Source of the DNA: Cristatella mucedo
Lineage: Eukaryota; Bryozoa; Phylactolaemata; Cristatellidae
DNA length: 64,000 bases
Assembly: GCA_009760855.2 (NCBI GenBank)
Contig: WPIO01000008.1
Coordinates: 7,496,501-7,560,500 of the forward strand
Direction: 5' to 3'
The notes beneath the pieces are model-generated. The model did no database searches. It had not been told where the DNA came from and saw only the letters and a list, made by a program, of their open reading frames with translations. Shown one piece after another: positions 42,968 to 53,030 of the stretch; the first letter of the stretch is position 1, and every line of letters begins with the position of its first letter. The translations under genes were made by a program, and so were the position numbers.

Positions 42968-45900
42968 CATATCTGTTTTTAATTTTTGATTGTGCGTTAG
43001 TAACTGTTAATAATCTGAATAGCCTCAGAGATAGAAGCAGCAGCGGCTACATAAAAATCTCTGGAAATCTGCAAAAAGGGGCAGCACTTCTGCTTTGTAA
43101 AATGAACTAAGTTGGATTGGTTACCGGAGTAGTTCTTCTTTTGAAGAGTATGCGATACTAGAAAATTTTCTAATTATTTCATTAACATCTGCTTGTGTAA
43201 TGGAGATTTCATCGGAACGTACTCTGTAATGATGAGTACACTCAGACTTTCATTTTTTATGTCGAATGCTTTTATATTTCCGGTATCTTGCAGTTTCCCC
43301 GTCGCTGCGAATTGTCCTCTGAAATGTGTGCTTATGTAAGTTGGAGTCGGAAGTTTCGCTCCAGCATATGTAATGTACTGCGGAATAGATTTAGTGCGTT
43401 TATGGCACAATGATAATGTGTTAGTATTCATAACATATATTTTCACCTCTGATTGCACACAGACTAAAGGACAAGGAGCCGCTCTGTTATATTTGTAGTA
43501 ATTTATTTGTCCACGTGGACTCCGTATGCGCTCGTTGCAATGTGGGCCACTTTGGGCGATGCATCGATTATTCCACCTGCGGCCCTGGGATTTCCATCAG
43601 TGCTAGCGAAGACAAGCATGGCTCTCAATCCAATGGTCTATGTCCTAACCTCCAACGTCTACCGGTACGTATATTGGCCGCTTATCGTCGGTTACTAAAA
43701 ACACACAAACAAGCGTCGAAAGCTATCTATCGTGTTTAGGTCATCAGATGCAAAGACAGACATCAGCTGCAGCCAAAGGGTTTCAGTATTAAGAGGGCGT
43801 GGGCAAGATTATTGATGGCTCTATAATAACTACTGCACTTCAGAACAGCACAGAACAATGAACTTGTTTCAAAGTTGAGCAGTCAAATATGCAGCAGTGC
43901 AATAGACATATAGACATACAGCAGTGCAATAGACATATAGACATGCAGCAGTGCAATAGACATATAGATATACAGCAGTGTAATAGACATGTAGAAATAC
44001 AACAGTGCAATAGACATATAGACATACAGCAGTGCAATAGACATATAGACATACAGCACTGCAATAGACATATAGACATACAGCACTGCAATAGACATAT
44101 AGACATGCAGCAGTGCAATACATACAGCAGTGCAATAGACATATAGACATGCAGCAGTGCAATAGACATATAGACATGCAGCAGTGCAATAGACATATAG
44201 ACATACAGCAGTGTAATAGACATGTAGAAATACAACAGTGCAATAGACATATAGACATACAGCAGTGCAATAGACATATAGACATACAGCAGTGCAATAG
44301 ACATATAGACATACAGCAGTGCAATAGACATATAGACATATAGCAGTAACTTATAGCTAGTATAGCTGATTCCCAGCAGCATTTTCCCTTATCTGCGTGT
44401 GAATGTGTGGCCCTAAGGCTAGGGTTTCCGGAAATTTGTATAATTTCAAAACAAGGGAAAAACGAGTACTGTAAAATAGTTCATGCACGAACTGTAGGGC
44501 AGGTTTTATTGAAGCCGTTGGCTCCTTTGCCGTAACTCATTAATATTGAGGCTAATTTAAGTAACATTCCATAATTTAGAGAAAATGTTAATTTAATTCT
44601 GAATAGCCTCAGAGATAGAAGCAGCAGCGGCTACATAAAAATCTCTGGAAATCTGCAAAAAGGGGCAGCACTTCTGCTTTGTAAAATGAACTAAGTTGGA
44701 TTGGTTACCGGAGTAGTTCTTCGTATTATCAACTTCAAGCACTGAATTACCCAAACAGATGCGTAAGCTACGTTAAACTACGAAGATGGACCCTTGTTTG
44801 ACAGACTTGGGTGGCGCGTAACCAACTGATTGCAGCCGCAACTTCTCGCATGCCGCGAGTCACTCTCTAGAGGTCAAAATTTAGGGACTTCATTTCAAAA
44901 GTGAAATTTTCTGTTTTAAGCACTTGGGTGGCGCGTAACCAACTGATGGCATCCGCAACTTCTCGCATGCCGCGAGTCACTCGCTAGAGGTCAAAATTTG
45001 GGGACTTCATTTCAAAAGTGAAATTTTCTGTTTTAAGGTTTTTTAAAGAAAATTTTAATGCTCGCAATTGAATTCGTGGTGTATGATGCCGTATAGTACT
45101 GCTAACTATGTATTCGCAGTATGGTAGCTCATTCGTGCAAATTTTCGCTAGAAAAGAACAAAGCTCATCTACTGGTCCACGAATGAAGTTATGCACGAAA
45201 AAACAAACAATTGTACACTCAATTTCGGTCCATAAACGCAGCAATTTCGATCCTCAGACATATATTTTTTAAATGTTTTGGTCTTTAGTAGCGTCTAGTT
45301 TGATCAAAGCTATTGACAGTGACACAACTAAATTCAAAAACAGCCTTTGATAGCTATTCCGTACAGAAGTATGTAATGAAATGAGGCAGGTATACCACAA
45401 TTAGCTTCCTAACTTGTTGCGTCGACTTCGCCACTGCCACTTTACTGGTTAGTCTGTCTCTTCGAACTGCTCCAGCTCCTCATCAAGCCGCGCGTTGATT
45501 TAGAGAGCGACCTTTCAGCTTTTCCTGTGGCTATCTTCACTCTTTTGACCCGGCATGCCAGGCGGAAGGCGGATGCTCGCTCCTCGCATCGCTGCTTTCC
45601 TCGCACCGCCTGCTTCTCTGACTCAGTCAGTAGCTTGGTCGTGCCCCTAGACAACCCGGAAATAAAATGTTTCAGAGACGTGCCTTCAGTTCCTAGGCAC
45701 CTTAAGCCCACACTCTCAACCAACCGACAGACCAACATCCTCTGACTTCGCACTGCATGTAAAATGAAGCTAAACACCTGCATTTTTCTAGCAGCGCATG
45801 CTTGAACTACGCGCATAGTCCTTGATGTGATTTTGTAACCGAATTCCGGGGCATGCTGTTTCCCCCTTAGACGTCCCGCCGTCCCGGCTATGGCGGCCGC

Positions 45901-46335
45901 TAGATGTACGGCAGTCTTGGGCCTGGTTCGAGGACAGCAGCTTGATTTATCATCACTTTATAAAGCGATATCTCGCGCTAAAGCGATATATCTAGCATCA
46001 AGAACGAGAGTACCACACGAAGTACCCTGGATGCTGCTCGTGAGAGTAGGCGTGGAATTATTGGTATCTTGGATAACTGACTACGTGGCTCAGGAACGCC
46101 ACCAGCTCAGCGTCGCTGCCCAAAATTTGAGACGCTTCGTGAAGGAGGCGACTCCGTGCCTCGATTCTCGTATGAATCAGCTACGCTGCTGATAGGGGCA
46201 CTTAAAGCGACGCAGCAGCGTGAGTGAACGAGCGCGGAGTGACATGGGCGCCTGTGACCTGTGACTTGGCTTCACTTAAGCTTGATCTTGATCAAGCTTA
46301 AGTGAAGTGATCCTGATCAAGCTGGCCTCTCTCTC

Positions 46336-46374
<39 letters not shown>

Positions 46375-48591
46375 ACCTTTCTCCCTCTCTCTGTCCGTTG
46401 ATGACCGCCGCACTGTCCAGGAGTAGCAGGAACACCCAGTCGTTGGAGGTGCCACGTGACGCATCCAGCGCGCGATGACGTCATTTGACATTGCCCTGCA
46501 CCGATTATGCATTTACGTCTACGTCCCATTTCACTTACTGTCTCAATGTTGGCTCTACTTTTAAAGTTTCTGGTGCCGAAAAAGTAAAGGTTACACAATG
46601 TCAGTGTCTTGGATTTTTTCTGTTCAATTTTTTTCTGAGTTTTCTAGAAAAGCAATCCCTTCATTAAACGCTAAAGAAATTCATTGCATTTACGGGCAGA
46701 GCTCAGCTCTGGACATGACTTTGTCTCTTTGCAAAGCAGTTCACTTAAGTTTCAGCTCCGTCGTACATTCATATCTGAATAGCAACGCCGTCTAGGCAAA
46801 AAATAGATATGATCATTCGTTCAGGAGTGCTGAGCCAACGCCATCTCAGACTGCTTGTCTCGACCGAACTAGGTCGATTAATAAGCATCGTCTCCCCTCA
46901 CTGATCTCAGCAGACGCAATTCGAGCAGCTCTATATCCTATTGTTATTAAAAGAAATAAAAAATTTCAAAAACTATAAAATGTAATGATACACCATAGGG
47001 AACACTTGAAAGGTCATTCAAAGCCAAGGCTAAAAGCTTAGAATTGACAGCTTTCGAGGAATGTAATCTCCTCTTGAGCTCAACAGGCAGAGCACCGGCT
47101 CAGACAATGAGGTTTCAGGATTTTTCCCCGGTCGATGCAATTTTTCTGCACCAAGTTCCGTGGCAGACGGCCTTCTGCAGTTTTCTGCATTACTGCATTA
47201 CTTCTGCATTACTAACCAGCTTAAAAGTGATCAACGAACGCGCCGGCCGCGTCTTGATTGTGTTCCTGCCACGATCGCCAGCGTGTGACGCGATCGCTCG
47301 TAGAAACGGAGCGACCTTAAGGGCTTCATTTATATGCCCCCGGCGAAATATCGTTTCCAGGGCAAAGATAAAAAAGATGTACAAAATAAAAGAAAATAGG
47401 GTTCAGCCTGCTGAGAATCCCGCAGTAGAAGTGAGGACGGTGGCTGCAGTGACGGACCAAGTCGACAACGGTAAGCACTAAAGAGAGAGTTAGATATACC
47501 ATTGTGTAAGCGGTTTATGCTAAATGCAGTGATCCCACATGCGAGCAGACGAGTCTTGGCTTCATCTCGCCATGTAAAGTGCGCAATAATAACTGTTAGC
47601 GTTATGAACAGTAAGTGGTGAACGGCGGCTTTTGAGCGTGACTTGTGAGTCTGGCTGTAACTGACACCTTGTCTCGTGCGTTGCAGCTTAAAGTTAACAG
47701 ATTTATACCTCTTTGCTCTAATTTCAAAATAACTATCCTCGTTTGGAATGTTTTAATGCCACTTCATTCTGGCTGGATGCCCTCATTTTTATGAAGCGTT
47801 TACATTTGATCGAGCTTAGAGTGAGCTTCTAAGCTTATGGCGGCGTACTTTTTGCTTTATCCCATGTGCCCATACTTATTAACATGATCACTCTACTTAA
47901 TTAACTGACTTCACATTTGGTTGCCAGCCATCAAGCGTCGTAGATTTGCGAAAGCAGTCGGTGACATTTACTTACTGGCTTAATTGTGCTTACTTGTACG
48001 CTCCTCAAGGGATCTTTTGAATATTTGTGGCTCGCCGACGCATAACTGCCTTTCATTGAAATTCTTGAAGATTAGCTGGTTTAGAATTTCGCGACCCAAT
48101 ACAATATACCATAAGTACAAGCGGCGTGCGAATGCAAGGTGCAGAAATATGCGTAAATTTAGTAATTGTCTCAGCTCTTATGCGTGGCAAGAAATGCCTA
48201 AGCAATCTCCTTTGGAGACACATTTTTAGATTCATCCGCGCTCTCCCAAGTATATCGCGAAAAGCTACCGGAGCAGTTCAGAAGGAGTGGGCGCCGCGCG
48301 CGCCCACAACTTTTGAGTAGAGCGTTCGCTATTGACTGCTCTTCGTAGTTGGATAGTCTTTGCTGTCCGCACACCCACACTATTAGTAAACAGCGGTCAG
48401 TTAGGCGCTATTATCTTTTCTATCTTTCTATTTTATGTTTTCATATTTCTGTCTTTTCTATCTTTCTATATTTCACGCAGGTGACTAACGCCCACAAGAA
48501 ATTAATGCACTTCCCTCAGCAACGTACAGCTGCTTACATTTTTGGCACAGCCACCATCGCCCACTGCCGAATGCCTAGGGAACGTGCCTAG
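33215..48591 (+). CDS. Opsin (retinal-binding GPCR), 5 exons
   Basis: Seven-transmembrane light receptor; retinal would bind a Lys by Schiff base. Exons 33215-33737, 37219-37376, 39412-39520, 43499-43668 and probably 48481-48591 join in phase into about 356 codons. Bovine numbering by ungapped alignment: Asn55, Asp83, Cys110, Tyr113, Asp134-Arg135-Tyr136, Glu181, Cys187, Trp265, Tyr268, Lys296, Asn302-Pro303-x-x-Tyr306, Arg314. Tyr113 with Glu181 is the pattern of most non-vertebrate-visual opsins, whose counterion is Glu181. Extracellular loop 2 is one residue shorter than bovine between Gly182 and Cys187, and Trp175 is Leu. Positions 310-312 are Ser-Asn-Val rather than the usual NKQ or HPK/HNK. 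I cannot assign the opsin subfamily or G protein. Start is the first ATG in frame before the first helix. Confidence 0.93.
34975..35186. repeat. (TC)n/(TCTG)n compound microsatellite
   Basis: Two TCTG blocks and two TC blocks separated by a related unique segment (gaactcccaaccttgagc, later caactcctgaccttgagc), so the whole unit looks duplicated. Confidence 0.95.
36870..37055 (+). mobile_element. LINE-B 3' end copy
   Basis: Carries ccgaaagccgcttaggctgtg, cgctatacaaaactctcctg, gactttgtggagttacagac and an acatt-repeat tail, as in the longer copy at 53030-54300. Ends 160 bp before opsin exon 2. Confidence 0.88.
37219..37376 (+). CDS. Opsin exon 2: extracellular loop 2 and TM5
   Basis: Acceptor ttattaacag. 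GLGKYTYEGTTSCSINW holds Glu181 and Cys187; then TM5 MAYVVPLLVIIYCYLMIYLV with Pro215 and Tyr223. Donor gtaact, phase 0. Confidence 0.93.
37377..39411 (+). other. Opsin intron 2
   Basis: Holds a LINE reverse-transcriptase-tail fragment at about 37900-38250 and a possible LINE-A 3' remnant near 38700-38820. Confidence 0.6.
37900..38250 (+). mobile_element. LINE C-terminal coding fragment
   Basis: Frames give LSACDLNRLQLATNSAAR and LPIKNQIDVNIFSLAYRSLH, matching CNSLLAGLP..LQLVQNSAAR and LPVKQRIDFKVLSLTFRSLH of the LINE-A copy at 57363-58017. Confidence 0.7.
39412..39520 (+). CDS. Opsin exon 3: cytoplasmic loop 3 and start of TM6
   Basis: Acceptor tcattttttttgtag. VRKSNRSLASGGGKDATSQS, then KLSKEKKLATSFALMI with Glu247-Lys248 and Met257 equivalents. 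Donor gtaact, phase 1. Confidence 0.92.
39630..40230. repeat. Diverged long repeat R, copy 1
   Basis: Shares with 41085-41650 many blocks such as gaggagaacctctcatca and cctcagcaaagtctgagag; roughly 75-80% identical by eye over about 570 bp. Identity of the sequence unknown. Confidence 0.8.
40640..40940 (-). mobile_element. LINE-B 3' coding fragment, degraded
   Basis: Reverse complement of the LINE-B segment near 53970-54150 (ggagagatttcgtgac, actatccacagtctaggaccc, cacgcaacgaagagaaagtg). Confidence 0.65.
41085..41650. repeat. Diverged long repeat R, copy 2
   Basis: Second copy of the repeat at 39630-40230, offset about 1.44 kb, same orientation, again followed by a minus-strand LINE-B piece. 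Confidence 0.8.
41700..42420 (-). mobile_element. LINE-B copy, degraded
   Basis: Reverse complement of the LINE-B 3' end (tgtatctccgtctgtaactcc, acgcagaagagttttgtatag, gttccacagtctaggacc) and further coding part (agggtgtcctatgagtagcag, matching 53395-53410 on the other strand). Confidence 0.85.
42868..42965. repeat. (AC)n microsatellite
   Basis: AC/GC alternating then about 60 bp of pure AC. Confidence 0.97.
43014..43138. repeat. 125-bp perfect direct repeat, left copy
   Basis: Identical base for base to 44598-44722. The two copies bracket opsin exon 4 and the minisatellite. Confidence 0.98.
43499..43668 (+). CDS. Opsin exon 4: TM6-TM7 with retinal lysine
   Basis: Acceptor ttatatttgtag gives an ungapped join to exon 3: MIVIYLSTWTPYALVAMW. 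TM7 is FPSVLAKTSMALNPMVYV with Lys296 and NPxxY. Donor taken at tac|gtatat, phase 0; without splicing the frame stops at 43698 after a hydrophobic tail (VYWPLIVGY). Confidence 0.94.
43886..44345. repeat. 27-bp minisatellite, about 17 units
   Basis: Unit gacatatagacatacagcag plus tgcaata (27 bp). Because the unit is a multiple of three, frames stay open on both strands (CNRHIDIQQ on +). One unit near 44115 carries a 10-bp deletion that breaks the frame. Confidence 0.97.
44598..44722. repeat. 125-bp perfect direct repeat, right copy
   Basis: Identical to 43014-43138, 1,584 bp downstream. Confidence 0.98.
44805..45038. repeat. 117-bp tandem duplication, 2 copies
   Basis: Both copies run from acttgggtggcgcgtaacc to ctgttttaag and differ at about five positions. 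Each contains the near-palindromes ctcgcatgccgcgag and tttcaaaagtgaaa. Confidence 0.95.
46270..46307. repeat. 38-bp palindrome
   Basis: Arms cttcacttaagcttgatc and its exact reverse complement, separated by two bases; followed by a partial third repeat (tgatcctgatcaagct) and a TC tract. Confidence 0.9.
46326..46395. repeat. (TC)n microsatellite
   Basis: Interrupted TC run. Confidence 0.95.
48481..48591 (+). CDS. Probable opsin exon 5: helix 8 and short tail
   Basis: Excellent acceptor (pyrimidine tract then cacgcag) and phase 0, matching exon 4. Adds VTNAHKKLMHFPQQRTAAYI and a stop after 36 codons. NVYRY-VTNAHKKLMHF gives a basic amphipathic helix 8, more typical of GPCRs than the unspliced end of exon 4. 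Distance 4.8 kb; no other evidence. Confidence 0.45.
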   Translation: MTNAHKKLMHFPQQRTAAYIFGTATIAHCRMPRERA

Positions 48592-49041
48592 AACGCCTAC
48601 ACAACTTCGAGTAAATGTGCCAAACGGAGCGCTATTCGGTGCTTGAAATTGAGCAGAAAAATATACGACTTCCGATCTCTTTAAAAGGTTGACTAGGCTG
48701 ACCACCCGCCGCTTTGCTCAGAAACTAAGACCATCAAATGAGTTTTTCACCTGACGCATCCAAACGAACCGTCCGCACTCTCACAGAAGAAGTGGCGGAC
48801 ATAGCATTTTGTAACGGGAGAAACGTAATCGCTATTTTGTTGCCTTGTTCTAGACCCTCCTACTCAGACGGTCACGATGTCGCCCGCAAATCAGTAATGT
48901 TTCCTTGATGTCGCAGCAGCGGCTCGCCGACGAACGGAGGACCAAGCAAAATAGTGCGAAGCAGCCGATGTCCGTCCATCGAAGGAGCTCAGCGCGTAGC
49001 AGTCGCAGGCTTTTTTTTCTGCGTAGCTTACGATCTCTCCA

Positions 49042-49098
<57 letters not shown>

Positions 49099-49418
49099 GC
49101 CCAACAGGATGCACAATGGCAAACGTGAATGCGGGATTATACATTGAATTTCCGGCGCATAGCTCTCTGTCTCTCTCTCTCTTTTTGTGACTCGATTCTA
49201 TACCCATAATAGGTCGTGGCCACCAACCAGTGGCTACGCAAGATATTATGTATTTTTTGTCAATTACTGTTACAAGTTGACGCTGGTCTCTCAGAGATAT
49301 GAAATTCCAGATAGGATAACAATTTTGCGAAGTGAGCTGCAATAGGGGACTGCACTTGAGGCTGCTTGCTTGCACGTAAGAGCACGAAACAAATTTCTTA
49401 ATCTGCATAATAAATCAG
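48592..49418 (+). other. Region downstream of the opsin gene
   Basis: Contains a (TC)n tract at about 49040-49092 and nothing else supported. Confidence 0.5.
49040..49092. repeat. (TC)n microsatellite
   Basis: About 50 bp of nearly pure TC. Confidence 0.95.
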
Positions 49419-50537
49419 GTAACATAGTGTGTACAGCGTATCCTCAAATACCTTCAGTGATCACAATTTTAATGAAAACAGCGATAGAAGTTTTTAATAA
49501 AAACGCCAATGCAGCAATTGCACCCATTATATTCGAAAGCTGCAGATACTTAAAAACCAAGGTAAGGTGGCATTGAGAGTATCAAAATTCATGCTTTAAA
49601 AAAAGTAGTGACATCTTGTAAACAGTAATGGAAGTTTTAGTGTTGCCGTGACATTTGAAGTTCGTGACATTGTGCTCCGTAATCTACTCTTATCATCACC
49701 GCATCATGCCAAGAGACTGTTGAAAATCTGTCTTCAACTGCTCTTGACAACAGCATTCATGAATACCATAGTTTAGCTTTAAAAACATGTGTCGCTTGAC
49801 ATTCACGTCCGTCGAGCTCATTGCTGAAATTACTTTGAGTTGGGCGACGCCAATTGCGCATATTTTCTGCGAACACTCAAGTAAAATGGCGTAGACAAAG
49901 CGTTTACCTGTTCGTAAGGATTGTATATAAACTGTATTTCTAGACTACATTATTCTCGGGTGCTGGCACACTGGGCTCACCGCGGAATAGTGAGAATATT
50001 TGTTGAACAAAGTTTAAGTTTATGTCTTTCCCCGACGGCCATGTATGTACCTTGAATCCGAGTTAAGGTAAATACCAAATGACAAACAAAGCACTAACTC
50101 AATTATCCAGAATGGTGACGCTACAATTAGGCCATCAGGACGGTCGCTTGAGCTACCTCGATTTGCAAGACCATAAAGCGGTTGTAGGAGTTTATTGCCA
50201 TACCGCTTTCAAACGGCACTAAATGCGCACTCAATCTGACTTCAACCTCTGGTGAATAGCACAAATAAAATTGGTCAAAATTTAGAGCAACAGCTCAAGT
50301 AAAGTGACCATTAGTTTACTTTTGCAACGAAGAATGTTTATTTTTCAGTGGAAGCTGTTTCAGAGAAATGGTCTGAATGTCCTACGACTGGTTATCTCGA
50401 ATGATAGAAACCACTGGTCGAACAGCTTATCAATGGCTGACGTTGTTACGCTCACCAGGCTTACGCAATCACTAAATGCTGAAGAATACAGCATAGTCTT
50501 ATATCTGTCTTCCAACTCTATTCCAACGAGCAGTTGA
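49419..50537 (+). CDS. Candidate two-exon 3' end of an unrecognised gene
   Basis: Exon 49419-49561 runs from acceptor ataaatcag to the strong donor AAG|gtaagg in phase 0. Exon 50349-50537 begins after tatttttcag in phase 0 and ends at a stop. Joined reading includes VITILMKTAIEVFNKNANAA and APIIFESCRYLKTK then WKLFQRNGLNVLRLVISNDR. I do not recognise it, and no upstream exon is secure. Splice phases are the only support. Confidence 0.3.
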
Positions 50538-51040
50538 AATATGACTCTGCCGCTAGGCGAGCCCTTCAAACAGTCGATCCTGAGAGCGAAAATCAAAGAT
50601 CCTCCTAAGATTTATTTAGTTTTAAATATCAAATTTGCAATCGCTGAAGGCTAACGGATTTCACTTTGCGTTTTAGCAGCCAATAAATTCTGAAGATTTT
50701 GAAGAGTTGTGAGATAAGGTTTCTCAATCTTCTTCTGGGGCCATCACATTGTCTCTGATGATGCACTCCAGAGCTCCTTTAAATCAATGATTTGCAATCA
50801 CCCAGACAAGGAAGTGCAGTAGAACAAGTTGATAGTTAATGAAGTAGATTTATAAAGAATAAAGCAAGGTAATCTCAAATGGTCATCCAAGGCATCGTCA
50901 ATAAGTAATGATGTTTCTTCCAGTAAGATCAGACAAGCATTTCAATAGGTCTCGTATCATACTCTGGCCTGTCAATAAGAGTGCACTTTCTACATTGCTA
51001 CTTAAAACAGGTAGAATCATTGGAAGTCACTGCCCTGTCA
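49562..51040 (+). other. Spacer with the candidate second exon only
   Basis: AT-rich; apart from 50349-50537 no feature supported. Confidence 0.45.
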
Positions 51041-51230
51041 GTGTGCATTCATGTTTTACATGTTGACACTTCGCATGTCACCTCTAGCCATGTTATCCTT
51101 TCTGACATTGTGCAGGTTCACACTAACCATTTAATCACGATTAATTTACAGGATATTTAACGCAACTAGAAAACAATCTCTGAGGGTGCTATACAAGTTT
51201 TAAAATGTATTATTACTATTAATATTATCA
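51040..51230 (+). mobile_element. LINE-A 3' end copy, degraded
   Basis: Contains tgacacttcgcatgtcacctctagccatgt-like LINE-A 3' UTR, ctctgagggtgctatacaag and an attatta tail at about 51205-51230. Confidence 0.75.
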
Positions 51231-51654
51231 TAACATTGCTTGACAGACTACATAAGCTAACATCAACCGTGGTGGTATCGCAGGGACAATCGGCCAATTC
51301 TCGTTAGGCAATCCATAACTCTACAATAGAAACTAGGTGCATGACAAATGATCACCGGTTGAGATGCATGCCACTCATGTCGAAACGATGTCTCCAGCAT
51401 CTCAGCATGCCGTACTATGTGCAGGAGCCGTTTAAAAATGGTAATACGTCTTTGAAGTGCCAAGTTCAATGGCCGTGAAGACACCAGGTGCCTTGCCCTA
51501 ATCATTGTTTCGGTCTAGCAATCAAATAAATGTGATATCATCTCTGTATCAAATACAGTCGCATACGCTTACTGAACAGGTAATTAAGGGTATTCAAAGT
51601 AGGACTTATGTTGCAGAAACACTAAGTCTTTAAATCTTATTTCTATTTCTAAGT

Positions 51655-53030
51655 TGCTAGTAAGTTCTAGTCTGGCTTTACAGCTAATCACTCCACAGAG
51701 TCAGCATTGCTTCGGGTGTACAACTTCCTACTTAGAAATGCAGACATGGGTAGAGTATCTCTGCTTGTTTTGCTTGATCTTTCGGCAGCAGTTGATAGTA
51801 TTGATCACCAATCCTTTTTGGGCGCCTTTCAATTCGCCTGGGCATCACTGGCACTGCTATGCAATGGTTCAGGTCTTATCTCAGTTGGAAATTCCAGAGT
51901 ATTGTTGTGAATGGACAAAGATCATCCGAGGTACCTCTAAAATATGGTATACCTTAGATTTCCTTGCTAGGTCCGGTTCTTTTCATGGTTTAAACTCTCC
52001 CTCTTGCCGATGTGATTGCCAAGCACAATCAAGGCTTTCACTTCTATGCAAATGACACTCAGTTGTACTTTGCTCTGATCCCTCCCAGCCCTCCAGTACG
52101 TCGAGTTCTCTCAACTCCCTTGCTGCATGTATGGATGATATCCGCATATGGCTGGAAGCAAACTTTTTTAAATTGAATGATAATAAAAACAACTTACTAG
52201 CTATGGGCAAACCAAGTGTGATTCAGAAATTGGAAAGTCTAAGGCTCACAATTGGCTCTGCCAGCATATCTCCTGTTGAATCTGCACGAAATCCAGGTGT
52301 CATGTTCCAAAGTGACCCCTCGTTAGACGACCACATCAGCTCCACAAACACGTCAGCCTACTTTCACCTACATAACATTGCTAAAATTTGGGCTTGTTTA
52401 GATAAGGATATCACGTCTAAGTTGGTCAATGCATTTATGACATCACGTCTTGACTTCTGTAACTCACTGCTTGCTGGCCTTCCGGCATGTGTAATCAGGC
52501 GCTTACAGCTGGTGCAAAACTCTGCAGCTAGGCTTGTCTGTCGTGAGAATCGCAGTTGACACGTCACACCACTTCTCGCTGACCTGCACTGGCTACCATT
52601 CAAGCAGCGGATTGACTTCACGGTTTTGTCGCTCACTTTTAGGTCCCTTCATTGTTTGGCTCCAGCCTACCTATCAGATCTACTCCCCCATCAGGCTAAG
52701 CACCGTACCGCCGCTTTTCAGAATCTAACTGCTTACCTGTACTTCGTACAAACCTCAAATCCTTTGGAGACCGTGCATTTAGTTCGTATGCTCCCAATGC
52801 CTGGAACTCACTTTCGACTTCCGTCACGACATCCCCCGAATTGACCCCATTTAAAAAGAAATTAAAACGCACCTATTTATGACAGCATTTAGTGGGTCCT
52901 TGTGATTCGTCCTTTATTTGCTTATGCGTGCTGACACTGTTGCATACTGCCACTAACCAAACTTGCATGCTGACCCAGTGCATGTCACTCCTAACCACGT
53001 TATTCATGTTGTTTATTGACCATGCTACCA
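51655..53030 (+). mobile_element. LINE-A, 5'-truncated with reverse transcriptase remains
   Basis: Non-LTR retrotransposon of the CR1/L2/Jockey group by motif. Fragments: [47 protein letters not shown] (catalytic YxDD box with Asn), then SRLDFCNSLLAGLPACVIRR and LQLVQNSAARLVCRE. Many frameshifts and stops, so inactive. The 3' UTR is cut off at about 53030, where LINE-B sequence begins. Confidence 0.85.

Larger units (their letters stand above)
39521..43498 (+). other. Opsin intron 3
   Basis: Contains a diverged tandem duplication with LINE-B pieces, an (AC)n tract and the left copy of a 125-bp direct repeat (listed separately). Confidence 0.65.
43669..48480 (+). other. Opsin intron 4 (if exon 5 is right)
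   Basis: Holds the minisatellite, the right 125-bp repeat, a 117-bp tandem duplication, a 38-bp palindrome and a (TC)n tract. Open frames at 45890-46192 and 47044-47481 lack support. Confidence 0.5.

Noticed and set aside
43840..44382. 180-codon minus-strand frame of Cys/Leu/Tyr repeats
   Set aside because: Translation of the 27-bp minisatellite, with no start context or splice support.
45890..46192. 100-codon + strand frame starting with Met
   Set aside because: Lies inside the likely opsin intron 4, no domain, no promoter or polyadenylation evidence. Not excluded, but unsupported.
47044..47481. 145-codon + strand frame ending at a donor-like gtaagc
   Set aside because: The donor phase would fit the exon at 49419, but the probable opsin exon 5 lies between them and the frame has no protein-like signature.
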